From Amphiura filiformis (lineage: Eukaryota; Echinodermata; Ophiuroidea; Amphilepidida; Amphiuridae), in contig NC_092628.1 of the NCBI RefSeq assembly GCF_039555335.1, positions 66,295,292 to 66,359,291 of the forward strand: a DNA stretch of 64,000 nucleotides. The letters are read 5' to 3'. Shown here in pieces: positions 27,501 through 37,100 of the stretch. The first letter of the stretch is position 1, and each line of letters begins with the position of its first letter. The notes below the pieces were generated by a model. It saw nothing but the letters and a program-made list of their open reading frames with translations, made no database searches and was not told the origin of the DNA. The position numbers and the translations under genes are program-made.

Positions 27501-30500
27501 AGAGCAAGGTACACCAACTTGATGTGGGGAAACAAGTAAAATACAGACTAGACAGTATGCAGGGGGACAAAAACAACATGTAGGCATAAGAAGTAGGCAA
27601 AGTTCGATAGCCAAACATGACCAGTTCCAAGCCCCAGAGAAGTGTTAAACCTGCAAAAACAACAAGGATCAATGGGAATACAAAAGTGCACTGGAACAAG
27701 TGATAAAAATCACTGTGATTATAAACAGACACAGTAAACCAAACAATCAGTGTAGGCACAAAAACAGGCAAAGTTCGATGGCCAAAAAAAATGGCCAATT
27801 CCAGAATCCAGAGGCTTGTTTTGTTAAATGTTATAATGGCCTGACACCGCCCAGTCGATTTCTATTGGTTGTATGATTGAATGCAACTCTATTTACCTCT
27901 TACACCAGTTACGGTGTATGGAATGACCGAAAACTTAAAATGAGGTGTTATTAGGATTCAGGTCACTATAAAAGTACTAAAATTAAAAACACAGCAGATC
28001 ATCATCAACATGGCAATGCTTAGACTATGCCATAGTCGAATTTTATTAAAAATATGTTATTATTAGTCATGATGAACCCATTTCGTTGAACTCAAAATTA
28101 TACTGATGTTTATTAAAATTAAAATATTCAATAGTAAAATGGTCATAAAGAGTTAAAAATATCAGACGATTGTGACAATAAAAGTAATTGAATGCAACAT
28201 TATCTTGCATAATTATAACGGCTCACTTTAATACTGAACAATTCTGATTTTGGAGTCTACCAGTTTATTGAACTTTGAATTGTAAGCAGAACTTTACCCC
28301 CTGGACTTTGCTCTCTAAAAACACACTGTCAAGCATACTTGTTTATCAGTCCATTAACCACAAGTACTAAGCATGGACGTGCTAGATGTTTGATGAGAGA
28401 TTAACTTCGGCGTCAACACAAAAGCGCCCAAATACCACAGACAGTTGTTTACGGTGTAGTTAATGGTAATGGCGCTTGGGCCCAGGCGATTTAAACCATA
28501 GCGAGGTATGGGCGACCAATCACAAGGCAGATCCATTTAAAGATGCATTACATCATGGACAATTTTAGTTAGGCCAGACTCTCCATAGAGTCCCGTGTTA
28601 AAAATCTTAACCGCAAGGCAATGTCAGTAGTCCACTTGGGAAGCTAACAAACAGAGGGAGTAGGGTGACTGATCAGATGTGAAAATCTATCAATTGTGCA
28701 CACATTAATTAAATCAGAGTTTTAAGCTTAAATACAATATCCAGAGTATGCACAATGGGCAAGTGGACTACGGGGTAGTCTTTGCTCGAGAACTCTAGCT
28801 TCGATTTGCACACGATAGTTACTCATTCGATGCTAGAGTACTTTACTATGGTTTTTCGGTCGGACAGCGGTTCAATTTTTGTACACCGGAGGTTATTTAT
28901 TCTGTTAATGTTGAAATTTGAATGAAAGTTATTTCGATGAGTCAACTGTAGGCCCCTATCTTTTGAGCAAGATTTGCGTATTTTGGACAGTCTAAAATTT
29001 TGCTGAAGTGTAATTTTAGCAACATTTTTGATGCAATCGCCTGTCGTGATCGGCTGTGTTTACTTCTGACCTTCCATTGCGTTACAGTGTCATGCTTCAG
29101 CGAATCCCTCGCTCTCTAGCCTAGAATGTGAAGCTATCGGTGAGCAAATTCTTGGCTAGAGTTCTCGAGCAAGGTAGTCTAGGCAATGCTGAACTTCAAA
29201 GCTAGTGCCGCTGACTGGAGGGAAATATATAGGAATGCTAGGTGAATTCAAATTTACCATCAAACTGCATCATTTTATATATCAAATTAAAGCCCGTGAG
29301 TAAACAAACCCAAAACTGAAAACCTTTTTTTCATAGCACTTTCCGTAGCAAAGTTACATCTTGTCAAAGATTGACTTTCATCAAAAAGATTCAGCTAGCA
29401 AAATTCCCCAAAATGGCATTTCCAGGGTGTTTCTAGATCTTAGTCTCATTATGATAGCAGCTTTTTATAATGGAACTGCTATCAATATCCCTCTAAAATT
29501 CCATGTGCGATTGTCTTATCGCCATAAAAAATCATATACTTGGGTCAAGTGAAGTATAGAAAACATATTTATGTAGGTTTCCTTCTTTGGCCAGTTGTTT
29601 TAAATTTGTAAAAATATGCATTGACATTATCGGCGAATTTGGCTGACTAGCAAATGTGTTAACCCCGGGGTGTTAACTAAGGTTTGCCTGGCATACCTAA
29701 AATATAAAGTTAATTTTTTATTTCTTCCATGGACGGTGAATTGTGATCGCGTAGAAGTGACAAGGTCGCCTACTACTCGCTGCACCGACGAGCGACGACC
29801 AATGGGTCAACCGGCTTGTTGTCAAGTGCGTTGATCAGCCAATCAGCGTGATTGTTTACTTCTTCTGTGTGTACGCTCGTCTACGCTCACTGCGCTTGGC
29901 ATGTGGATCCGTTGTCGGATCTAGGTCCGTGTTCTAGTATTTACCAAACATTATCATGGCAATGCAAATTGAATTGCTTTGCCTTTGTTTGAGCATTGTT
30001 GAGTTTGAATTGAAGTAGGTATGCCAGGCAAACACATTTGCTAGTCAGCCAAATTCGCCGACAATGTCAATGCATTTTTACATAGAAATTTAAAACTTGT
30101 GCCCGAAGAAAGAAACCTACATAAATATGTTTTCTATACTTCACTTGACCCAAATATATGATTTTTTATGGTGATAAGTCACTCGCACATGGAATTTTAG
30201 AGGGATTTTGATAGCAGTTCCATTAAAAAAATCTGCTATCATAATGAGACTAAGATCTAGAAACACCCCCGAAATGCCGTTTTGGGGAATTTTGCTAGCT
30301 GAATCTTTTTGACGTCATTGTTTGATGAAAGTCAATCTTTGACAAGATGTAACTTTGCTATGAAAAGTGCTATGAAAAAAAAGGTTTTCAGTTTTGGCTT
30401 TGTTTACTCAAGGGCTTTAATTTGATATATAAAATGATGCAGTTTGATGGCAAATTTGAATTCACCTAGATACCTAATTGAAGGAGACCAGAATAACTTA

Positions 30501-30671
30501 AGTGAGAATTGGTTTGCACTTGCACAAGTTGCACTTTTTTGCAGGGAGGAAGATTTTCTGGTCGATTTGGAATATTAAATGAATTACCCAGCTCTTGGAT
30601 TTGAAGAAGTCCACAACAGAGCGACCCAACGCTCCCTTTCCACCGTAAACAAGAACCCTGGAAACTGCCAT
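18483..30671 (-). CDS. QDPR: Quinoid dihydropteridine reductase, complete six-exon gene
   Basis: Coding exons on the minus strand are 30671-30588, 22074-21885, 21304-21161, 20305-20197, 19624-19541 and 18585-18483. All introns are GT-AG and phases join cleanly to 714 nt, 237 aa plus stop (human about 244). The enzyme is a cytosolic short-chain dehydrogenase/reductase that uses NADH to regenerate tetrahydrobiopterin, the cofactor of aromatic amino acid hydroxylases and of nitric oxide synthase. Visible features are the N-terminal nucleotide-binding glycine motif YGGKGALG (residues 9-16), Asp34 after the second strand (WWVASID), the family signature CVAGGWAGG, and the catalytic pair Tyr144/Lys148 in YGLAKAA. 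The ATG at 30671 lies just before the first strand (VSRVLVYGG), as in other QDPR proteins. Exon 1 was found only by reading the sequence, because it is 28 codons long and 8.5 kb from exon 2. The gene is divergent from KCMF1. The stop codon overlaps an AATAAA-like string. Confidence 0.95.
19100..19466. mobile_element. hAT-like MITE in QDPR intron 5
   Basis: 367 bp with perfect inverted ends CAGCCCTCGAATTAA. Flanks GTTGAAGG (19092-19099) and GTTGAGGG (19467-19474) form an 8-bp target duplication with one mismatch. CAG termini with 8-bp duplications are typical of hAT. Interior is rich in GTTGCC and GTGCCC strings. Confidence 0.85.
19541..19624 (-). CDS. QDPR: QDPR exon 5
   Basis: Acceptor TCTGCAG and donor GTAAGT. 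Encodes [20 protein letters not shown], matching the [20 protein letters not shown] segment of the human enzyme. 84 nt, phase 2 to phase 2. Confidence 0.95.
20197..20305 (-). CDS. QDPR: QDPR exon 4 (active-site exon)
   Basis: Acceptor TTGCAG and donor GTAAGT. Encodes [18 protein letters not shown] with catalytic Tyr144 and Lys148, then [15 protein letters not shown]. 109 nt, ends in phase 2. Confidence 0.95.
21161..21304 (-). CDS. QDPR: QDPR exon 3
   Basis: Acceptor ATTTAG and donor GTATTA. Encodes [29 protein letters not shown] and the conserved AALDGGTPG turn leading to the active site. Human QDPR reads LDGTPG here, so one extra Gly is present. 144 nt, phase 1 to phase 1. Confidence 0.94.
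21885..22074 (-). CDS. QDPR: QDPR exon 2
   Basis: Acceptor TTTACAG and donor GTAAGA. Encodes residues 29-91, including WVASID, an acidic linker, the conserved [12 protein letters not shown] segment and the KAK basic stretch. 190 nt, ends in phase 1. Confidence 0.95.
22374..25670. mobile_element. 3.3-kb TTAA-flanked TIR element in QDPR intron 1
   Basis: Ends AGGGACCATTGAAAGAAAA and its inverse, with similarity continuing through TTTGGTATCAAAATAAAGC, flanked by TTAA at 22370-22373 and 25671-25674. No transposase frame is visible, so it looks non-autonomous or gutted. A SINE at about 23150-23360 lies inside, and TAGGCCTA strings are dense in its left third. Confidence 0.8.
23155..23360 (+). mobile_element. 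tRNA-derived SINE
   Basis: A box-like GCGAGTTGGCGTGGTTG and B box GGTCCCGGGTTCAAC at pol III spacing, then a body with GATCTCCAGTTTCCTCCTGC, reminiscent of conserved SINE central domains in fish and other deuterostomes. Confidence 0.6.
25675..26583. mobile_element. TTAA-flanked inverted-repeat element
   Basis: Ends GGTAGGAGCATCGG and CCGATGTTTCTACC between TTAA at 25671-25674 and 26584-26587. It abuts the 3.3-kb element, sharing its TTAA. A diverged copy of its right part (GCATGACACTGTAGCCGA) recurs at 26930-26960. Confidence 0.65.
27500..27790. repeat. Second copy of the 7474-7745 repeat
   Basis: Shares GGGGAAACAAGTAAAA, GTAGGCAAAGTTCGATxGCC and AAGTGCACTGGAACAAGTGA with the first copy. 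The overlapping minus-strand frame is not a gene. Confidence 0.6.
28782..29172. mobile_element. MITE with 57-bp TIRs and perfect 8-bp duplication
   Basis: Inverted ends start TTGCTCGAGAACTCTAG. Target duplication GGTAGTCT is exact at 28774-28781 and 29173-29180. The superfamily is unclear; the 8-bp duplication allows hAT, P or Merlin types, but the ends are not CAG. Confidence 0.85.
29241..30470. mobile_element. 1.2-kb foldback element beside QDPR exon 1
   Basis: Arms 29241-29660 and 30027-30470 are near-perfect reverse complements (outer CTAGGTGAATTCAAATT, inner TGGCTGACTAGCAAATGTGTT). An extra inner pair is GTTTGCCTGGCATACCT / AGGTATGCCAGGCAAAC. The loop (about 29700-30008) is CpG-richer than its surroundings. 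Confidence 0.85.
30588..30671 (-). CDS. QDPR: QDPR exon 1 (start codon, Rossmann glycine motif)
   Basis: Reads M-A-V-S then [11 protein letters not shown], ending with Trp28 followed by donor GTAATT. The next exon begins with Trp29, giving the WWVAS string of known QDPR proteins. It is 84 nt, phase 0. Longer ORFs overlapping in other frames are shadows. Confidence 0.92.
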
Positions 30672-31150
30672 TTCTCACATGTACCACAAACTTGTTGTAG
30701 TTGTAGAAAAATTAACCTTTGCCCTTTCTGTCTTCTCAACATGTGACCTTTGCCCTGTGGCAAGAGGAAAGGATGATGGGAAGGCAATTAATTAATTATT
30801 TTTCATTTGTATCTCAATTATTCCACACATATTATACACTTGAGGGGTTTAATTTAGATCAAGTACTCATTTTAATACTTGTCTTAGAAGAAATGTGCAT
30901 TTTTTTCTTTAGGGTTTTCCATAAAACAAATAAATCTCTTTCCAGCAAGAGAGCTATGACGTCACTCTTCGCCAATCACTTGCACATTCAGCAAATGCAA
31001 TACGGAGATCCTAGAACATCCGGAAGACATTAAAATACAGCAATTGTTTTGTGTTATTCATTAAATGAAGAAACACACATGGGACATTAAAATTTTCTGT
31101 GTTTGTATTTCACGATAATAGCTGAATTTGGCTTAAGAAAGCCGCTTAGG
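30672..31150. promoter_or_regulatory. Divergent QDPR/KCMF1 promoter region
   Basis: 479 bp separate the QDPR ATG (minus) from the KCMF1 ATG (plus). The interval contains a perfect palindromic cAMP-response element TGACGTCA at 30957-30964, a CCAAT box at 30972-30976 and an ETS-like CCGGAAG at 31020-31026, all within 70 bp. No TATA box is evident. This motif set is common in bidirectional housekeeping promoters. Transcription start sites cannot be placed from sequence alone. Confidence 0.6.
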
Positions 31151-31166
31151 ATGTCCCGACATGAAG
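31151..31166 (+). CDS. KCMF1: KCMF1 exon 1 coding part (MSRHE)
   Basis: Only 16 coding nucleotides encode M-S-R-H-E and the first base of Gly6. A strong donor GTGAGT follows. The frame continues into exon 2 as GVSCDSC, exactly the start of known KCMF1 proteins. Too short for an ORF scan. Confidence 0.9.
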
Positions 31167-34100
31167 GTGAGTTTGATTGTTGTCTGCATAATGTACTACT
31201 GCTATGCTATGCAATGGGTTGGCTATGCAGTCTACGATGTACAGTGCAGTGACTATGTGGTTTCGGTGCCGAAACTAGTTCGCCGGCTGCCATGTTTTTG
31301 CACAATTCGTATTCGTGTTGCACTACTGTTGGTCTTACTTAATTAATTACTAGCGACAGTTTAATGGTACCGGTATAAACTAGTCTATTTTCAACTGACT
31401 GTCAAACTGAATTACATTTCGTTTTTTAGAACATGTCATGACTCATGGACATGGTCATATCATATGTCGCGAATTGTTACATCAAATAACATGAATAAGG
31501 TATACGGTACTTACAGATATTTTTATTTTTTGTGTTCAGACATCAATCTAAGACTAAAGTTGGAAGTACTAAAACCTATTGCCTGAAGTAAGGCATAATT
31601 TTATTGCTAATATGCCGTCTTCTTTTAAATTAGGAAAAAACCCAGTTCATTTGGATGAAAAATAAAAAAGTTCGACCTTATGTTCAAGTAGTCAAGGGTG
31701 GACTCGATGGGGGAGCAGTTGGTGGAGAGCAGCCGTAGAGTTTACACACAAATTGGTCAAACTAAATGATGCCTTTTTAAAGAGTCATATCTGGAAAAGT
31801 TTAACTCTTGTTGTCACTTCTGCATTACATGTTAAGAATGTTTTTCTTGTTATTTTGCATTATATTGAAAGACTGAAAATATGCTGATAGGACTATAGCT
31901 AAAATAATATACAAATATTTACTGCTCATGAGGGATCTGGTGGAATCTATTGTCCCCGAGGTGAACTGGAGACCGTGAGCCTACTATTTTCCCGAGACCG
32001 CCAGGTCGAGGGAAAAAAGTAGGCTCACAGTCTCCAGTTCACCGAGGGGACCAATAGATTCCACCAGATCCCAATTTAAGCAGTAAATATTTTTTATATC
32101 CTTCATTAATATACCGTAATTCTTTGTTCATTGATTGGTTAAAATAAATGTAGGCTAGGCCTAGTCAAAGCTAGGCTGGCCTTGCTTTGTTTTGATTGAA
32201 TGCGCGTAGGCCTACATGCATGCATGCACAAAGCACGCATACAGTTGAGTGGCTAAAGCTTACCGTGAAAGTTGTAAATCTCTACAATACCGCAGTGAAA
32301 CGAGTAACCATGTTCTCTGTTATTTTACCATGAAAATTAAGATACCGTACTGATACTGATGTAACTCAGATTTATGCCATGAAACCGCCATATTTTAGCT
32401 GCACTTCTGTGCTGCTTGTGTGCTTCGCAAGACAACATGACTTACTACACATTAATACCCCGGAACCGCTACTGATAACCCGCGTATGTGGCGAGTTGCA
32501 CCGATCACTAGGAACTGCGGCGGCTATGCGGTCATCTGGCGCTCAGAGGAGATAGTAAAACTATTTCCGGGAGATAGTACTTTGAATAGTACCCGTTCCC
32601 TCATCGACCGGCTTTTTGATTGCTTTGCAAAATAGTAAAACTATTTTTGGTCACATGATACACGTTTAACCAATTAATGAACGAGAATATATTAATGAAG
32701 GATATAATAGTTTCTCGATCATGAGAGTATGAATGTAGGCCTACTGTGTGCACTGCGTAATGTCGCAAGTTTAGTGGAATGACACAATAGCGCGATCGAT
32801 TGTGTACGCACAGGAAATGCAGCGCTTACCCAAAGCGTGTGTGGTACGCCGACGCAATTGTCATTGCATGCCTATTGAGCTCCCATGATCAAGAATTTAT
32901 TATTTTAGCTATAGTAATAGTATTTGGATCGCAGTTTAGAATTCACAGTACTTGAGGATTTTACCACTAACTAGGATAGCATAAATCCAGTGTGGTAAAA
33001 ATTTTTTGAGGTTTCTGATTGTTCCTATGAAACACATTTTCAGGACACAATTTTCTCAGAACTCCTGACATTTGTTTACCGGGTAGGGCCTACTTCAGAG
33101 AAGATTTATAAGCATTCCCATGATACTACTCATACTCGGCAGTGGGGTTTGACCCCCACCCTTTTTATTTTACCCCCACCCTTTTTACTGAGGCACCCTT
33201 TATACTGAAAATTCCTGACCCCCACGCTTTTAACTGAGGCACCCTTTATACTGAAAATTCCTGACCCCACCACTTTTTGTATGGACTTGATGAAGTCACA
33301 CGCAATTCGAAGTAAATCAAGTATGCCGAATTCTGCACCTATTTCACATGTGCAAGTCCGATGTTTTTTTCTCCATGAAGTTGATACATTATGTGAACAA
33401 TGCAAATTTTATGTGAAAAGCTACTACTGTACTGTACAATAAACATTTTAATGTATAACTGTACTTGGCGTCCAAATGTTGTTCTTGTCATGAACTGATT
33501 CGTATCTCGCGTGCGCTGTATTCAGTGACTTATATCCAACCCTTCTTCGCTCAATCAATTAAATATGCATGATTAATGACGTCACTCATACGTACGATCG
33601 ATGTAAAGAATTAACTACCACACATCGTAACACGTCATGGAAAAATCGGACATTTGCATATCACGGAAGGGCTTCCGGGGAGGATATTGCGCTGGTCTGG
33701 ACTCGCGTAAACAGGCACTGCCTGCATCAAATGGAAACCTTGCGCAGGTTTGGCGATTTTTCTTGGAATTATGATTGTTTTAACATTCAATAAAAATATA
33801 CTTTAAGCTGAAACAAGCCCACGCTTTTTATTTCATTCCCACGCTTTATACTATTCCACGCTTTTTACCCAAAAAGTTTAAACCTCCACGCTTTTACCAA
33901 TTTTCAGAATTTCGAACCGGCACGCATTAAAAAGCGTGGACTGCCGAGTATGCTACTGAAACATCCGGTACTTGAGAACCAGATTAGTGATCACGAAGTT
34001 TCACGCTATTCTTCACTGTTGATTCCCGTTCCAGTGTCGCGATTTTCAAACACTCAAAACGTGTCCAAAACTTGGGTCGATAAGCGTTTTGAGATGATCC

Positions 34101-37100
34101 CTGAAAAGAACATATCGGTATCCTGTTCAAATGAGATCTTTTTTTAAACTATCGACCCACATTTGAATGACGAATAAAAGTCCGAAAGTACAAGAAATCG
34201 ATACACTAAAAGTAAAAATTCCAATTGAATGAACACAGCTTCCAATAGCTGTACGTACGCGATGCAACCGCGATCGTATGGATACAATAATAAAAATACT
34301 GACCAATCATGAGTGAGTCGGCAAGTTTGGATTCACTTCCACGTTTACACACACGCGGGCGTTCATCACAAAGTGTACGCAGAGAATCATCACGCTGTTG
34401 ACAGCCGTGTTTGATTCAATTGAAATTTCTAGTAGACTGGTTCTCAAGTACCCGGATGTTTCACTAGTATTATGGGATCGCCTATCTTCTCTGGGGGTAC
34501 TTGTTCTCTTTTTCTGCATCGGCCGATCTCCGATCCTTTTTGTTTTTGATCGGCCGATCAGATTCAAATTTCCGATTCATTATTTAGGTGATTTAGTAAT
34601 CACGGCTGTGAAACTGTGTTCAAAACACCACATGCACACACATACAAAATGCATGCAATTTGTTTGCTGTTCACAGAAGTGCAACACATTTAGCTTTATT
34701 AACTGGTGTGTACCTGCACATGTGCATGCAAATTTTCAGAGTGGATAAGATGAAAGATGTATTCAGAAGAAATAGCATACATTCCAATTTCGTTTTGAGA
34801 TGCACAAAAATTGAAAAATAAAATTTTAAATGTTCCACTACCACTAGTATTATACGGTATGTAAACACATAGATCTTCGTCAGTCCATATCAAATTGGGC
34901 ATTTCCAAACAAAAGTGGACATGTCCCCGACATGACTCAAAAAATTAAATTGCCTCATTTCTTTTAATTTTCATACTATTCTAAACAGATGTAAACTTTT
35001 TTAACATTTTTGTTTTAAAAAAATTGTTTTTCCGGAGAATGTATTTTTTAAAGTTGAAAGATCCTTTTCAACTAAGATATTTCCCAAGTGGTCCTAATTT
35101 ATTAAACATGGGCACTTTTCTTTTAAATTTGACACATTTTAATGAAATATGGTCTTCAAGAAATATCCATCACATTTAAAATTTAAAAAAAAAGACAATT
35201 TAAAATGGAATGATGCTGATTGTAAAAAAAAAAATACAGCTTATTGTGCTGGGAAGATTTACATGTACTGTGTGAATAATAATCCAAACCTTGACATGTG
35301 CTCTACATATAAATTTATACATGTAAACATGATACATGGCCGTGCGTTTTGAGCTGAGCCCACAAATAGGTGGTATTGTTTCATGTGTGCAACAAACATG
35401 GAAATTGACAAGGGTGTATAATTTTAAATTCATGTGCTACATAGTCAAATTTGGTACCAAATTGAAGGGAATATATATGTCAGCTACTTAAAAGTCACAA
35501 AAATGCCTGTTGTTATCTTGTTTTTGAGTAATTGCTAAGTAATTAACCCCAAATAGCCATTTTTGGCACGGTGGTAGATGAGGGGGAGCAGGATGAGGGG
35601 GAGCAGGAAATATGGGAACATTATAAGAGTAAGCTATAGATCACAATACCCAAGAAATATTATTTTATTGAATCATTGAGTTATTCTTAATTATAAACCA
35701 AGGTTGAAGACTTTTTATTCTTAATTGGTACTTAATTTAATTAATTAATTAAATTTAATTAATCATGGAAGCAATGCCATTGAAATTCTAAAAGTTGGCA
35801 AGATCGTGCTGGAAAATATGGAGTGAAATTATTGTGTCCACTACAAATTTAATATGCTCTGAGTAGAATTAAATAAAGTGCAGGCCAGTAAACATGTATA
35901 AAAATGTAGGCTTAATTACAAGATCAAACCTATAGTTTTAACGAGAAAATTGGGGGGGTTGCAGAAGCGTCCAGCCAGACCGATGAAGGTCCAAATCGGT
36001 ATTTTATCATATGGCATCAGATGAGGGTTTTTTATGGCTACAAATGAATCCTCACTAACTAGATTTGTATTTAATCTAGAGGTAGTGTAGGAGATTGGGG
36101 TTAGTTGGAACACTGGGTAAGTTGAAACATTGTATTTTTTTCTGACACAAAAAATTAATTTGGTAAAATACTGGCACCTAGTAATAGGTATTAGTAAGGG
36201 TCATCCACCAAATTAGCAACAGCACTGATGCCCCACCAGTGTTGGCTTGGGAAAGGAATATCTGTTTTTGACTTGCTGACTAATTTTTATACCCCTCAGA
36301 AAAGATGTGTTATCTCCATGTTGTTTGAAGATTCAGGGGATTATTTTTTGAGTATCATAAGCACTAGTAGTAAGTCCCAGAATAATGTTAAATAAAAGTT
36401 TTATTGTATTTCTTATTTTGTGTAATGAACTTTGAAATGTAAAAATAGGCATCGGGGTTAGTTGAAACTTTTGAGGTGGGGTTAGTTGAAACGTGAAAAT
36501 CGCATAGAAAAATATGGTTAAAAATTTGACTAAATTTAAAATTTGTAACATGTTTACCATTTCTTCAATATTGCTTTAATATGGTTAAAAGCAATAATAC
36601 AAGCAAAAAGTGCACACAGAAAGTACATTTTATAATATTTTAGGCTTCTCATATTTTTGTCCATGGTGACACTCGTCACCTTGTGTCCAAAGTATTGACC
36701 AGCGCTCCCACATATTTATTTATTAATTTTTCACACTGATTGTATGTTAAAGGGTGCCTTCAAGGGAAGTATAACCCTAACAACACAATAATAATTATTT
36801 TGAAATTTTTACAAGCCATGTTTCAACTAACCCCACCCTATGTTTCAACTTACCCCAGGGGTGGGATTAGTTGAAACACTTTTTTTCAAATTTTCAAATT
36901 GGATTATATGAATAATCATAAGCAGGTCCAATAAAATTTAAGGCTGTATTTGTAGCATGTATGTATATGTTTATATTGATATGGTAAGTGTTTCTTGAAT
37001 GTAATCGGTTTGCGTTAAAAAGACGATTTTGTGAAAAATGTTTCAACTAACCCCAATCTCCCCCTATCTATAAGACTATAAATGCATCAGAATCAGCCAA

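Noticed and set aside
27354-27798. Minus-strand hydrophobic open frames that look like membrane proteins
   Set aside because: They are translations of a dispersed repeat also present at 7474-7745 and lack conserved motifs.
30584-30787. Minus-strand frames of 67 and 73 codons over QDPR exon 1
   Set aside because: Wrong frames; the third frame gives the true [16 protein letters not shown] start.
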